DNA of 64,000 bases from Pedobacter nanyangensis (GCF_003313505.1 NZ_QMHO01000005.1:1-64000), one strand, 5' to 3'. Counted from the first letter of the stretch, positions 17,690-27,274 are shown. Program-made: numbers and translations. Notes: generated by a model from the letters alone, not told the origin.

Positions 17690-17722
17690 AGTGATCTGCG
17701 GAAATCTGTGCAATCTGCGGGA
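17690..17722. repeat. Degenerate tandem repeat (AAATCTGCGG type)
   Basis: Three consecutive copies of a 9-11 base unit, ATCTGCGGAA, ATCTGTGCA and ATCTGCGGG, lie in a gap without a gene. They are another example of the short degenerate arrays in gaps of this genome. Confidence 0.7.
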
Positions 17723-17789
17723 GACAAACAACAATGATCCATTTCCCACTTACCCGCTGACATTGAAATATTCCCGTAAAAAAGAACAA

Positions 17790-18836
17790 TCAATCAATCC
17801 ACTTCAACTCCCCCATTATTTCGGCAATCGAAAACTTAGCTCCGCAAATGAACTCATCGGCAGCGCCATAATAAATGGTCAATTCATCGTCATTAATCAA
17901 ATGGCCGTTGGTAAACACCACCGAGCCGAAAAAGCCGCTCAGTTCATAGCTTTCCATGGGTTCCATGATGGGACTTTCAGTACGGGCCAATACTACAGCG
18001 GGATTTTGGAGATCGAGCAGTGCGGCTCCTAAACAGTAACGATGTTGGTAATTAGCACCATGGTAAATCATCAGCCAACCCTTTGCCGTTTTAATGGGCG
18101 CCGCTCCGGCACCAACCCTGGCGCTATCCCAATGTTTGGCCCTGCTTTTAAGGACACATTGATGATTTCCCCAATGAACGCCGTCCAATGATTGGGCCAG
18201 CCAAATATAATTGCCCCCAATTTCTTTACTGGTGGGTCGGTGAAGCGCATAAAATTTCCCGTTTATTTTTTCTTCAAACAAGGCCACGTCCTTATTGTGC
18301 GGCGGAAAAATGAGGCCCAGGTAGTCAAATTGCTGCCAGTTTTTGGTGGTACGCAGCCCCACAGCTACTCCATTTTCTGAAACTGCAGTATAAGTAAGAT
18401 AGTAAACATCCTCTATTTTACTTACCCTACAATCTTCGATGCCGTATCTTTCTGATGCGCCGATGCCATGTAGCTGCAAAGGCTCAGGCCTAAAGCTGAT
18501 GCCATTTTCAGTGCTAAACAACCTTAGGTAAGAAATGGTTGTTAAGTAATCTAAACCTTTATAGTTAATGATACGGGCATCGGTATTGATCAAATCGGGA
18601 TCGTCCAATTTAAGTTCTATTATCTCCAAAAGATTGTTGGCCATGCGCATGGGAATAAACAATTTACCTTCTTGTGGCGCAACACTTTCGGCCACCCTTA
18701 CCAATAAATAAATTTTGTGCTGATAGGTAAATACGGCGGGGTTAAGCAAACAAATAACCTGAAGCTTAGCCCCACTTCCCGCTAAATCCTGCGGTTTTAA
18801 TAATGGATTTTCCTGAAATCGTTTGGCAATATCCAT
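17790..18836 (-). CDS. GH130-family glycoside phosphorylase/hydrolase
   Basis: The 348-residue single-domain five-bladed propeller belongs to GH130, enzymes that phosphorolyse or hydrolyse beta-mannosides. YGIEDCRV holds the acidic residue expected for the catalytic Asp (GxEDxR motif). Blade motifs include KTAKGWLMIYHGA, RYCLGAALLDL and a DELTIYYGAAD stretch near the C terminus. No signal peptide is seen, so it is cytosolic. It lies 35 bases after the Ku gene on the same strand. A second, larger GH130 lies at 30959-32437. Whether this one is a phosphorylase and on which sugar is unknown. Confidence 0.88.
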   Translation of the reverse strand: MDIAKRFQENPLLKPQDLAGSGAKLQVICLLNPAVFTYQHKIYLLVRVAESVAPQEGKLFIPMRMANNLLEIIELKLDDPDLINTDARIINYKGLDYLTTISYLRLFSTENGISFRPEPLQLHGIGASERYGIEDCRVSKIEDVYYLTYTAVSENGVAVGLRTTKNWQQFDYLGLIFPPHNKDVALFEEKINGKFYALHRPTSKEIGGNYIWLAQSLDGVHWGNHQCVLKSRAKHWDSARVGAGAAPIKTAKGWLMIYHGANYQHRYCLGAALLDLQNPAVVLARTESPIMEPMESYELSGFFGSVVFTNGHLINDDELTIYYGAADEFICGAKFSIAEIMGELKWID

Positions 18837-18871
18837 GAAAGAACTTAAAAGTTAAAAATTTAAAATCTTTT

Positions 18872-19636
18872 TCATGCTCCTTTTTTGCTCAGGCTTTGCA
18901 TAAGCTGTTCGTATAAATCGTCACTTACACGCTTTTCTGGCTGCATTTTTTTAACCACAGTTTTTTTGCCTTTGGCTTTGGCTTTAATAATTTTCAGCAA
19001 TTCCACGGAGTATTCGTCTTTAAAGGCCGAGATATCAAAATCAGCGCTGTATTGCTTGATCAAAGCCATGCCCACCTCCAGTTCCTTAGGTTTTACGGTA
19101 GTAGCTTCCATTTCGAGGTCTTTGGTAGTTCTAATTTCCTCTTCAAAACGTATTCTGGTAATTACGATGATATTGTTTAACGGATGGATTATGCACAAAT
19201 GTTCTGTACTGCGCAATACAAAACGGGCTACTCCGGCCTTCTTGGTTTTCTGCAAAGCCTTTAAAAGTAGCGCATAAGCTTTTTTGCCTTGCGGTTCGGG
19301 CTGGGTATAGTAAGAAGTTTCATAATAAATAGGATTGATCTGCGCAATGTCCACAAAACTTTCCAGTTCTATCAGTTTATTTTTTTCGGGCATGGCACTT
19401 TCAAAATCCTCGTCTTCTAAAATCACGTAATTTTCTTTAAGCAGATAGCCCTTTACAATGCGCTCAAAGGGCACTTCTTTGCCGGTTTTATCACTTACCC
19501 GTTGGTATTTGATGCGAGACAAGTCCTTACGGTCCAGCATATCCAAATCAAGGTTACTATTTTGCACTGCAGAATATAGTTTAACCGGAATATTAACCAA
19601 ACCAAATCCAATAGCGCCTTTCCAAATCGATCTCAT
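18872..19636 (-). CDS. ku: Ku protein of bacterial non-homologous end joining
   Basis: The 254-residue protein begins MRSIWKGAIGFGLVNIPVKLY, the signature start of bacterial Ku, with the core beta-barrel ring domain over about 1-195 and a basic tail. Ku homodimers bind double-strand ends and recruit LigD. No ligase D gene is in the window, so it must be elsewhere. It is encoded ahead of the GH130 gene (35-base gap) in the stress-flavoured region. Two PAS-kinase/regulator sets are near. Confidence 0.96.
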   Translation of the reverse strand: MRSIWKGAIGFGLVNIPVKLYSAVQNSNLDLDMLDRKDLSRIKYQRVSDKTGKEVPFERIVKGYLLKENYVILEDEDFESAMPEKNKLIELESFVDIAQINPIYYETSYYTQPEPQGKKAYALLLKALQKTKKAGVARFVLRSTEHLCIIHPLNNIIVITRIRFEEEIRTTKDLEMEATTVKPKELEVGMALIKQYSADFDISAFKDEYSVELLKIIKAKAKGKKTVVKKMQPEKRVSDDLYEQLMQSLSKKGA

Positions 19637-19798
19637 TTTTTTTAATTTATAATGATGGCAAAGTGCCTCTAGTTTTACGCTTAATAAAACGTTAGCGAGA
19701 TGAAATGGTTTGTTTAAGATTTAGCCACATATGCACATATTTTAAAATCAATACATATCTGCAAAACAACGGTGTGCCCATGGCTAAAAAAAAAGCTG

Positions 19799-20446
19799 CT
19801 ATTGTATGAGCCCGTGAAGTACCCCATAACGAATTAACGCGGCCGAATTTTTAGAACCAGTTTTGTCCAAAAGGCTTTGCCTATGTCCTTCTATTGTTCT
19901 TTTGCTCAAAAACAGTTTTTCAGACATTTCCAAATTGGTTAAACCTTCGGCAATGAGCTGTAATATTTCCAGCTCCCGCAGCGAAAAATCAACCTCATTA
20001 TCAGGCATAGAAACAAGATACTGTTTACTTTGCAACAGGTTGTCCATCATGGCCATGGTAAGCTCGGCACATAGATACTTACGCCCCTGTTGTACAAACT
20101 TTACCGCAAATAGAAGTTCGTCGGCACCAATGTTTTTTAACAAATAGCCATCGCTGCCATTTTTAAAAGCTTCCATAACATATTTTTCATGATCGTGCAT
20201 AGAAAGCATTACTACTTTCACGCCGGAATACTTTTCCTTCAATTCCCTCAACAACTGCATTCCGTCCATTTCTGGCATATTGATATCCACCAAAATCATA
20301 TCTATGGTTTTATCGGCCATTTGCCTCAATACTTCAAAGCCATTCACCGCTTCGCCAAGCACTTGTATTTCCGGATCAGATTCAAGTAGCATTTTAATGC
20401 CGTTCCTTACAATATTATGGTCTTCTGCCAGTAGGATATTTATCAT
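19799..20446 (-). CDS. NarL/LuxR-type response regulator
   Basis: The 215-residue protein has a receiver domain (1-120) with acidic pair E8-D9, phospho-acceptor D54 (ILVDINMPEMDG) and a conserved Lys in LLKNIGADE, followed by a LuxR-type helix-turn-helix (about 150-215; LREIEILQLIAEGLTNLEMS). It is divergent from the large PAS kinase at 21353 and shares end motifs with the regulator at 32806 (EGHRQSLLDKTG against EGHRLQMISKTG). It is the likely partner of the divergent kinase. Confidence 0.93.
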   Translation of the reverse strand: MINILLAEDHNIVRNGIKMLLESDPEIQVLGEAVNGFEVLRQMADKTIDMILVDINMPEMDGMQLLRELKEKYSGVKVVMLSMHDHEKYVMEAFKNGSDGYLLKNIGADELLFAVKFVQQGRKYLCAELTMAMMDNLLQSKQYLVSMPDNEVDFSLRELEILQLIAEGLTNLEMSEKLFLSKRTIEGHRQSLLDKTGSKNSAALIRYGVLHGLIQ

Positions 20447-21195
20447 TTGTTTTTTAAAGATTTGTATTGATTAAACAAGTGGTATGCCAAAATAGATGTA
20501 CCTAACCCATTAAACAAGTCCTGCGCTTCATCTGCTTCTATTTTTATAAAATCAAGTATTATTTGAACAGCCTTGGGACAAACTACTCCTGCTGTTGATG
20601 CCAAATACCTGTGCGTTGAATTGTATATTCGTTATCCGCTAATCTTCCTGGTTTCCCCATCACTTTTAAGATGTTTTCCTGCTGATATTTTTATCCAAAG
20701 CAACTTCAAAATCACCTGTTTTATCAGTATCATGAAGCGTATAGTTTTAACTTATTGTAATAAGCTAGTGTGCCAAGCTTTTGTTTTAAATATTTTGAAA
20801 ACGATCCGTTGAAGGAGCAACACGCCTACAACCAAGTAGAGATAAATGTTTTAACACACACATAATCAGCAATTTTGACTCTAAATATTAAATTAATTTG
20901 ATTAATTTGGCACTGCAACCTCTACCAATTTAAAATGAAAAACCTAAAGCTTAATTGCCCTGGGACTTGTCCTATTGGTCAAAAAATTCTCCTAAAATTT
21001 ATCAGGAACTGCTCCAGTTTCTTTGGTCTTTTCCCACAAAGTGGATTGTTTTTTAGGCGCCAGCTCTGTTGCTTATGCCAAAAGATCAGTTGCCCACAGG
21101 CAATTTATGCGCATGTACCATTCAAACTATCCCGAGCGTCAATCATCAGCGGGGAAATCGCTTTATAAAATCAACCAAAACCTATAAAAAACATC
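20447..21195. other. Long gap between regulator and kinase, possible small ORFs only
   Basis: This 749-base stretch between divergent genes holds two ORFs of 79 and 77 codons on the plus strand (20573-20812 and 20935-21168). The second starts MKNLKLNCPGTCPIG and has seven to eight Cys. Neither resembles a known family, and codon use looks non-coding, so they are not called as genes. Promoters for both flanking genes must lie here. AT-rich runs with TTTG occur at 20895-20925, but no clear promoter pair was found. Confidence 0.4.
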
Positions 21196-21333
21196 ATGCA
21201 AAAAACAAATCCCTTTATCGTTACAAACGATTCTGATACACTATTGATCTTAATAGGTGCCGCAGGCATCATATTGATCGTATTGCACCTATACCTTGCC
21301 TACCACTTGATCCGCAAATATTTTAAAAATTAA
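21196..21333 (+). CDS. 45-residue single-pass membrane peptide
   Basis: An ATG-initiated ORF encodes 45 residues: a polar head (MQKTNPFIVTNDSD), one strongly hydrophobic helix at about 15-36, and a basic tail (RKYFKN), as expected for an inner-membrane peptide with its C terminus in the cytosol. It ends 16 to 20 bases before the kinase start and runs the same way, so they probably share a transcript. No family is recognised. Confidence 0.55.
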   Translation: MQKTNPFIVTNDSDTLLILIGAAGIILIVLHLYLAYHLIRKYFKN

Positions 21334-21352
21334 TGCGATAGTTGGCACGTTG

Positions 21353-24300
21353 ATGCACATCCTTTTTTCAAATCCATCATTTTTTATCGAACCAAATACA
21401 CATAATTATGTTTTAAGAGGACAAACCCATTTTAACATGGCTGAATTTCCGGATGTTTCACAAATATTAAATGCCATTCCGCTGGCCTGCTACATGCTTG
21501 ATCACCAAGCCAATTTCATCTATATCAACCAAAAAGCAGAGCAATTCTTTAAAAAAGACAAAAGTGAAATGCTGGGCAAAAACGTGTGGTCGCTATTTCC
21601 CGAATCAAAAAACAGTGCTTATTACCATGAAATTAATGAGGCAATAAATGAAAAAAAGGCTGCAACATTTGAATACGTTTCTGTATTTAGCCAAAGCTGG
21701 ATCAAATTGACCATCAGCCCTGTAACCGAGGGCATAGTGGTGAGCTTTAACTGCATTGAAAAAGATAAACAACACGAAAATCTTTACCAAACCCTGGTAG
21801 AAAACACTCCCGACATTGTAACCAAATGGGACAAAAAAGTACATTTGATATATGCCAATACTGCGTTAACCAACAAAACAGGTATTTCATTAGCGCAGGC
21901 ATCCGGAAAAGCGCCGCAGGAAATTTGGCCCTACGCTGATGTATCTACCTTTATTAAGAAAACCAAAAAAGTATTTAAGGATGGACATGCGCATACCCTT
22001 AATACCTCGTTTGCCACACCAAATGGAACTATTTTTTACGATATTAAACTGGTACCAGAGCTTACCCTGAACGGACAGGTAAAAAGTGTAATTGCCATAG
22101 GAAGAGACATCACTATTCTGACCAAAAACCAGGAAAACTTTAATGCCCAACTTAGGCATAAATACCGCTCTCTTTTCAATTCTATTAACCAGGGCTTTTG
22201 CATTATCGAAATGATTTGGGATCAGCAGGGCAACGCTATCGACTATCGTTTTATTGAAGCAAATCCAGCTTTTAAGGCCCAAACCGGCATCAACGACTAT
22301 GAAGGGAAAACCATACTCGAGATTTGGCCACAACATGAGCCTCATTGGTTTGAGATTTATGGCAACATTGCCAAAACACAAACCTCCGCTCATCTTGAAC
22401 TGCCCGCAACGCTTATCAACGGCTGGTATGAAGTAGAAGCATTTTCTATTGGCGAGCTGGGCAAAGATATGGTAGGCATATTGTTTAACGATATCAGCGA
22501 AAGAAAAAATGCGGAAGAAGTGCTCCGCAAAAATGATGAGCGACAAAGCTATCTGCTGAAACTAATGGAGAATGTGCGCTTTTTGTTACAGCCCCTCGAA
22601 ATTCAGGAAGCTGCAGCCAGAACCATTGGCCAACACCTGCAGGCGGAGTACGCATTTTATGGCCACGTGGTTGATATTGACAACGTTCCACATCTACAGA
22701 TAGACCGGCTTTATCAAAAAAACAAACGCAGGCCCTTTAAACCTAGCTTACATCCACTTGCTGATTTGGGCATAGAACTAGCTGAAATGAACGCTGGTAA
22801 AACTTGTATCAATTCCAATAACCCCTCTGGAAAATACAGGCCAACCAACCGTATATTCCTGCGCCAGATTTTGGACAACTGCGTTTGGGTCGCCGTTCCC
22901 CTCATTAAGAATGGCCATTTAGTAGCAGTTTTAATGGTACACCGTGTACAACCCCGTCAATGGCTAGATAGTGAAATTGTTTTGATCGAAGAAACTGCTG
23001 AACGAACCTGGGCCTACATCGAACAAAGTAAAATAGCCAATGCCCTTAGCCATTCGGAAGAGCAGCTTAGTGTTGCATTAACGGCCTCTAACATGAGCAC
23101 CTTCCATTGGTTGGCTAAAAATGGCGACGTGGTGGTTTCGCCACTTTCAGCAACTATATTTGGACTAAAAGAGCACGACCTTTCCTCTAATGAAAATGAG
23201 GGTTTCAGCATGGTGCACCCCGAAGACCGCGAAAGACACCTACAAACCTTAAAAGATGCCTGTAAGCATCAAAAGGAATTTCACCATACCTATCGCATCA
23301 TTAGGCCTAACGACCAAAAGATAGCCTGGATTGAGGAACGGGGCAAAGGTATTTACCACCCCATTATTGGCATTTCGGAAATCAGGGGAATCCACTGGGA
23401 CATTACCTCTCAAAAAAATCAAGAAAACGATATTAAACAGGCGGAAGAAAAATATTTGGTTAAACTGGAAGAAGATGTCCACCAAAGAACCAAGGAACTT
23501 AAAGAAAGCCGTGACGAGTTAGCCGCCATTTACAACAATACCTTGATGGCCATATCGGTTTTAAAAGCTGTTAGGGACAAAAATAATCAGATCATCGACT
23601 TTAAGATTACACTTACCAATAAGGCCCTGGAACGGGAAACTGGACGTACCGATTTAATTGGTAAACGATACTTGGAAGAATATCCGGGAGTTAAAGCAGT
23701 GGGTTTGTTTGACATGATGGTGAAGGTAATGGAAACCGGAGTACCCGTTAGCACCGAATATTTCTATCCTTACGAGGATTTCAATAAATGGTATGCCTGC
23801 ATGTTTGTGAAGATGGACGACAGCCTGCTAGCCACCAATTTAGATATCAGCGAGCGTAAAATTGCCGAACAGCTTTTCAATGATAACTCGGCCATGATCC
23901 AAGGGATAGCCAATTCAGCCCCGGATATGCTGTATGCCATTAATTTAGACAACATGCAGCAGTTTTATTCCAACTACCGCATTGAACAATTGGTTGAAAA
24001 AAACCAGCTGGAAATCAAGAAAATGGGTACAGATTTTTTTGAAAGATTTATCCATCCAGAAGATAAAGCTAGCTTTTATGCCAGTTTAGATGAGTTAAGA
24101 GGCAAAAATCATAAAAAAATCAAATCGCTTGTTTATCGTTTGATCGATGCACAGGGGAAAACACATTGGATCAGTTCCAAAAGTACCGTTTATATCAGGG
24201 ATGACGAAGGAGAATCAACGCATGTTGTTGGGATTTCGCAGGATATCACCCAACAAAAGGCCCTAGAAGAAAAAAATATTCAATTAACCAATGAACGCCG

Positions 24301-24943
24301 GGAACTGGAAAAAAAACAACAAAAAGAAATTTTAAAAGCTACGCTAAATGCACAAGAGGAAGAAAGAAAACGCTTTGCCGAAAGCTTGCACAACGGCCTG
24401 GGCCAGGTGCTTTATGGCATTAAGGCCACGTTGGAGCGCATTAACTTAAATAAGGGCTCTATCAAAGATAATGCCCAGGTACTTCATCGTTCCAAAGAAT
24501 TATTAGGCATGTGCATTCAGGAAAGCCGTCGTATCTCACATGAATTAATGCCTTCTATCCTAGAAGATTTTGGACTAAAAGCAGCCATTAAAGATATTTG
24601 CACGCAGTTAAAAGGCGAAACCCATTTTAACTGTACATTTTCGGGAACTGATATACCTTTAGATAAATATATCCAGCTTGCAATATACAGAATAGCGCAG
24701 GAACTGGCGCAAAATATTGTGAAGCATGCTTCGGCAAAAATAGCGCACATAGATGTTTCTATCCAAAACGGACAAGCTAATATCTTGGCGAAGGATAACG
24801 GGAGGGGCTTTGAAAAAGGTGAAAGAAAATCTAAGGGAATTGGGCTGAAAACCATCGAATCAAAAGTGAAGCTGTTAAACGGTTCTATTACAATCAATTC
24901 GGTTCCCCAGCAAACGGTAATTCATATCCAGTTTCCTATTTAG
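21353..24943 (+). CDS. Multi-PAS/GAF sensor histidine kinase (HisKA_3 type)
   Basis: The protein has about 1196 residues from the ATG at 21353; an ATG at 21437 gives a cleaner start just ahead of the first PAS and may be the real one. In order: PAS (about 30-130), PAS (145-258), PAS (270-390), a GAF-like domain (400-555), PAS (570-690), a coiled coil (695-725), PAS (730-850), PAS (860-985), then a HisKA_3 helix with the phospho-His in FAESLHNGLGQ and a HATPase domain (about 1100-1196, DNGRGF and GIGLKTI). No membrane helix is seen, so it is cytosolic. The divergent NarL-type regulator is its probable partner. Confidence 0.93.
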   Translation: MHILFSNPSFFIEPNTHNYVLRGQTHFNMAEFPDVSQILNAIPLACYMLDHQANFIYINQKAEQFFKKDKSEMLGKNVWSLFPESKNSAYYHEINEAINEKKAATFEYVSVFSQSWIKLTISPVTEGIVVSFNCIEKDKQHENLYQTLVENTPDIVTKWDKKVHLIYANTALTNKTGISLAQASGKAPQEIWPYADVSTFIKKTKKVFKDGHAHTLNTSFATPNGTIFYDIKLVPELTLNGQVKSVIAIGRDITILTKNQENFNAQLRHKYRSLFNSINQGFCIIEMIWDQQGNAIDYRFIEANPAFKAQTGINDYEGKTILEIWPQHEPHWFEIYGNIAKTQTSAHLELPATLINGWYEVEAFSIGELGKDMVGILFNDISERKNAEEVLRKNDERQSYLLKLMENVRFLLQPLEIQEAAARTIGQHLQAEYAFYGHVVDIDNVPHLQIDRLYQKNKRRPFKPSLHPLADLGIELAEMNAGKTCINSNNPSGKYRPTNRIFLRQILDNCVWVAVPLIKNGHLVAVLMVHRVQPRQWLDSEIVLIEETAERTWAYIEQSKIANALSHSEEQLSVALTASNMSTFHWLAKNGDVVVSPLSATIFGLKEHDLSSNENEGFSMVHPEDRERHLQTLKDACKHQKEFHHTYRIIRPNDQKIAWIEERGKGIYHPIIGISEIRGIHWDITSQKNQENDIKQAEEKYLVKLEEDVHQRTKELKESRDELAAIYNNTLMAISVLKAVRDKNNQIIDFKITLTNKALERETGRTDLIGKRYLEEYPGVKAVGLFDMMVKVMETGVPVSTEYFYPYEDFNKWYACMFVKMDDSLLATNLDISERKIAEQLFNDNSAMIQGIANSAPDMLYAINLDNMQQFYSNYRIEQLVEKNQLEIKKMGTDFFERFIHPEDKASFYASLDELRGKNHKKIKSLVYRLIDAQGKTHWISSKSTVYIRDDEGESTHVVGISQDITQQKALEEKNIQLTNERRELEKKQQKEILKATLNAQEEERKRFAESLHNGLGQVLYGIKATLERINLNKGSIKDNAQVLHRSKELLGMCIQESRRISHELMPSILEDFGLKAAIKDICTQLKGETHFNCTFSGTDIPLDKYIQLAIYRIAQELAQNIVKHASAKIAHIDVSIQNGQANILAKDNGRGFEKGERKSKGIGLKTIESKVKLLNGSITINSVPQQTVIHIQFPI

Positions 24944-24958
24944 GGACATCGTGATGAA

Positions 24959-25276
24959 CTATGCAGGCACTAAGCCACCGAAAAACTCATCGGCTTCAAA
25001 ATCAATGGAGTTCCAGGGGCTATGCTTTCTTTTAATGCCCGGAATAATTTTTTCATCATCAATGCCTTTCAGGTCTGGTTGGTTTTTTGGCATTCTGTTG
25101 CCCGATTTTTGCTGATCGGATTCCTTTTTTTCGGCTTTTGGTACAGGCACAATGCCATATTGATCACCACTTTCCTGCTTGTTGGCCGCATCGGCATTTT
25201 CATAGTGCTCATTTTTTTGAGTCTGACGCTGCACCGAGCCTTGCTCCTTTTGCAGGTTATGTTTTTTTTCTTTCAT
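24959..25276 (-). CDS. Small hydrophilic protein of unknown function
   Basis: The ATG at 25276 (a GTG precedes it) gives 105 residues with almost no hydrophobic patch until the end (EADEFFGGLVPA). It is rich in Lys, Gln, Glu, Asp and Asn and is probably disordered. It convergently faces the kinase gene (15 bases from its stop). It is 52 bases downstream of the PA2169-family gene on the same strand and may be cotranscribed. Its composition resembles hydrophilins, but no homologue is recognised. Confidence 0.6.
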   Translation of the reverse strand: MKEKKHNLQKEQGSVQRQTQKNEHYENADAANKQESGDQYGIVPVPKAEKKESDQQKSGNRMPKNQPDLKGIDDEKIIPGIKRKHSPWNSIDFEADEFFGGLVPA

Positions 25277-25328
25277 CACATCTATGGTTTAAATTGATCG
25301 GCAAGCAGGCTGCCTGCCGATCAAAATT

Positions 25329-25775
25329 TTATCTTTCTAAGCTAATACGGTAGCTTTCCACTTCTTTCAGCGCCTCTAAAATTCCGGTACGCTGCTTTTG
25401 CAGCAAATTAACATGTTGCGCATGTGTCTCCTCGTCTTGGAGCACTGCATCGTATTTATCCAGTGCAGCTTGCTCCCCGCTTTCCACCGTCGCTAAAATC
25501 GCTTCATCTTCCTTATTGCTAAGGGCATGTTTAAAATCGACCCAAGTTTTATGCAACAAACCTAAAATACCCCCACTTTCGTTCTCGTTGCTGCCACCAT
25601 GCAAAGCGATTAGGCTTTTAAGTTCGTTAGCGTAACCAATGCGCTGAGAAGCCATACGCAAAAACAGTTCTTTTAATTCCAAGCTGCTTACTACCTCGCT
25701 GGCCGACAGGTAGCCTTCCTTACCATCATCTACGATATCCAACAAGCCTTTTAAATCATCAATTAGTTTGCTCAT
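25329..25775 (-). CDS. PA2169-family (DUF2383) four-helix-bundle protein
   Basis: The 148-residue all-helical protein matches the PA2169/DUF2383 ferritin-like bundle (MSKLIDDLKGLLDIVDDGKEGY and a late QDEETHAQHVNLLQKQR). Family members are cytosolic, often induced under stress, and of unknown reaction. Its start overlaps the stop of the upstream disordered protein by 4 bases, so translation is probably coupled. Stress-linked neighbours fit this class. Confidence 0.85.
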   Translation of the reverse strand: MSKLIDDLKGLLDIVDDGKEGYLSASEVVSSLELKELFLRMASQRIGYANELKSLIALHGGSNENESGGILGLLHKTWVDFKHALSNKEDEAILATVESGEQAALDKYDAVLQDEETHAQHVNLLQKQRTGILEALKEVESYRISLER

Positions 25776-26140
25776 GGTCTATCTCCTTTTTCAAGTTCTT
25801 CTTGATCTTCCTGGTTTTCTCTATCGGCATTTACATTGGGATCTTCGCCCAAAGGCTTACTACTATTGCGGGTACTGTTTTGCGAGTCGCTTTGTATTCC
25901 TGGCACAGCCGATGAAGCTTTATCATCATTATTGCCAGCTTCTCCATTGGATACATCGGCAGGCCTGCGGTCCAGAGTTTTTTCTTCAGTATCCAGTGCT
26001 CTGCTATTCACCAAATGCTGTTGGGGATCTCCTTCTTTTCCTTGTGGTTTACCCTTGTCCTTTTGGGTGGTTTGGGTAACCGATGGATCTTCCCTATGCG
26101 ATTGGTTAAAATTTCTATTTTGCTCAAATTGGATTTCCAT
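25772..26140 (-). CDS. Disordered hydrophilic protein, coupled to PA2169 gene
   Basis: The 122-residue protein is highly polar, with many Asp, Glu, Gln, Asn, Pro and Gly, no hydrophobic core and no known domain. It is predicted to be disordered, like hydrophilins. The ATGA overlap with the next gene shows they are one operon. It ends about 120 bases after the KTSC gene region, which is also on the minus strand. Confidence 0.65.
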   Translation of the reverse strand: MEIQFEQNRNFNQSHREDPSVTQTTQKDKGKPQGKEGDPQQHLVNSRALDTEEKTLDRRPADVSNGEAGNNDDKASSAVPGIQSDSQNSTRNSSKPLGEDPNVNADRENQEDQEELEKGDRP

Positions 26141-26261
26141 AATGATTAGATATTAAATGTTATTACTTTAGTTATACCTACCTAATCGTGCATAAGGCCA
26201 AAAAGTTCCAATTATCTTCAAATCAAGTATTTTAACTGGTAAAAGCAGTATTTAACGCAGC

Positions 26262-26465
26262 CTACCCTACAGCTATTTTTTTACCAATAAACAGTTTTTT
26301 CAACTTTCGATTTAGGTAATTTCCCTTGGAAACAGCTGCTTTAAATTCTTTGTAGATTTTTTCAGGCACGGGCTGATATAAATAAACATCACCTGAATTA
26401 AACACCACGGTTAAAGCTTTGTCCTGTGCCCTATAGCTGATATGTGCAATAACTGAAGAAGGCAT
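26262..26465 (-). CDS. KTSC-domain protein
   Basis: The 67-residue protein matches the KTSC domain (also found at the C terminus of some lysyl-tRNA synthetases): VIAHISYRAQDKALTVVF, then an aromatic-rich GDVYLYQPVP and a basic tail. The function is unknown. The domain covers the whole protein. It precedes the hydrophilic-protein operon on the same strand by 121 bases. Confidence 0.8.
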   Translation of the reverse strand: MPSSVIAHISYRAQDKALTVVFNSGDVYLYQPVPEKIYKEFKAAVSKGNYLNRKLKKLFIGKKIAVG

Positions 26466-26579
26466 AACATAAATTTAAACAAGTTAAAACGGCTAAGTGT
26501 TTATACGCAAGCGTTCCAAGTACCCGGCTCCCCAACTACCTGTTTTAATAATAATTAAGATAACACCTTTAGTTTTGGC

Positions 26580-26587
26580 TATATTTG
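26580..26587 (+). promoter_or_regulatory. Possible -7 element (TATATTTG)
   Basis: TATATTTG matches the Bacteroidota -7 consensus TAnnTTTG, and transcription would start about 10 bases before the ATG at 26604. No TTTG is present at the expected -33 position, so support is partial. Confidence 0.35.
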
Positions 26588-26603
26588 GGTAAACACGATT
26601 AGC

Positions 26604-26795
26604 ATGGGCAACAAAACGGATAAGAATAGGGAAGAAACGCAAAGCTTATTGGAAAAATCAAGGGCTTTACGCGAAAAATCAAAAGCTACCGAAATCAAAT
26701 TGAACAAGCTAAAGGCTCAGGTTGAGGAGTTTATTCATCCAGAAAAAACTTCTGATAACTTGAAAAATACCGAATCCACCCCATCATCAGAATGA
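26604..26795 (+). CDS. Small coiled-coil hydrophilic protein
   Basis: A 63-residue polar protein with heptad-like leucines over about 10-50 (LLEKSRALREKSKATEIKLNKL), ending in a Ser/Glu-rich tail. No family is recognised. It has a possible -7 box just upstream and a codon use like its neighbours, so it is likely expressed. Confidence 0.6.
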   Translation: MGNKTDKNREETQSLLEKSRALREKSKATEIKLNKLKAQVEEFIHPEKTSDNLKNTESTPSSE

Positions 26796-26879
26796 TAAAT
26801 TAAGCCCCAAAGTTTATTCATAACGCTCTCCTCGTAACGCTCTCCCATAACGCTCGTTTTCCTGGTCCATACCATTTTA

Positions 26880-27056
26880 TCAAGGTTTTTTCTTGGGCAC
26901 TTTTGCTCCGGCATCCCTTGCTTCCGATAAGCCTATAGCCACCGCCTGCTTTTTAGAAGTTACTTTTTTGCCGGTACCTGTTTTTAATTTACCTTCTTTC
27001 ATCTCGTGCATAGCTCTTTCTACTTTTTCGCCTGCCTTTTTTGAATATTTTGCCAT
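26880..27056 (-). CDS. DUF6496-type small basic protein
   Basis: A 58-residue protein starting MAKYSKKAGEKVERAMHEMK and ending in a Lys-rich tail (AKVPKKKP) matches the DUF6496 family; KQAVAIGLSEARDAG is its conserved centre. These short basic proteins are frequent next to stress genes, and binding to DNA has been suggested from composition only. It lies convergent to the coiled-coil protein gene. Confidence 0.75.
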   Translation of the reverse strand: MAKYSKKAGEKVERAMHEMKEGKLKTGTGKKVTSKKQAVAIGLSEARDAGAKVPKKKP

Positions 27057-27274
27057 TTTAATACATTTTGGTTAACAGTACAAAACAATATCCGGCAAAT
27101 TTGTTTTTTCGACCCTGTAAAACGGGTATTTGTACTCAAAAAAAGCAAACAAAATACGGCATTACCAAAATCCAATACTTATTTTATTAAAAAACACAAA
27201 CAAAACTATTGGGCTTTCGCTTTTATAGATATTCAATTTTACTAAATATCCAATAACCCTAAATTACCAAGATA

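Noticed and set aside
20573-21168. Two small plus-strand ORFs, one Cys-rich (MKNLKLNCPGTC start)
   Set aside because: No recognised family, no clear start signals and non-coding-like composition; kept only as a note in the gap entry.
21890-22546. 218-codon minus-strand ORF
   Set aside because: Antisense to the large PAS kinase; no domain and shadow-type composition.
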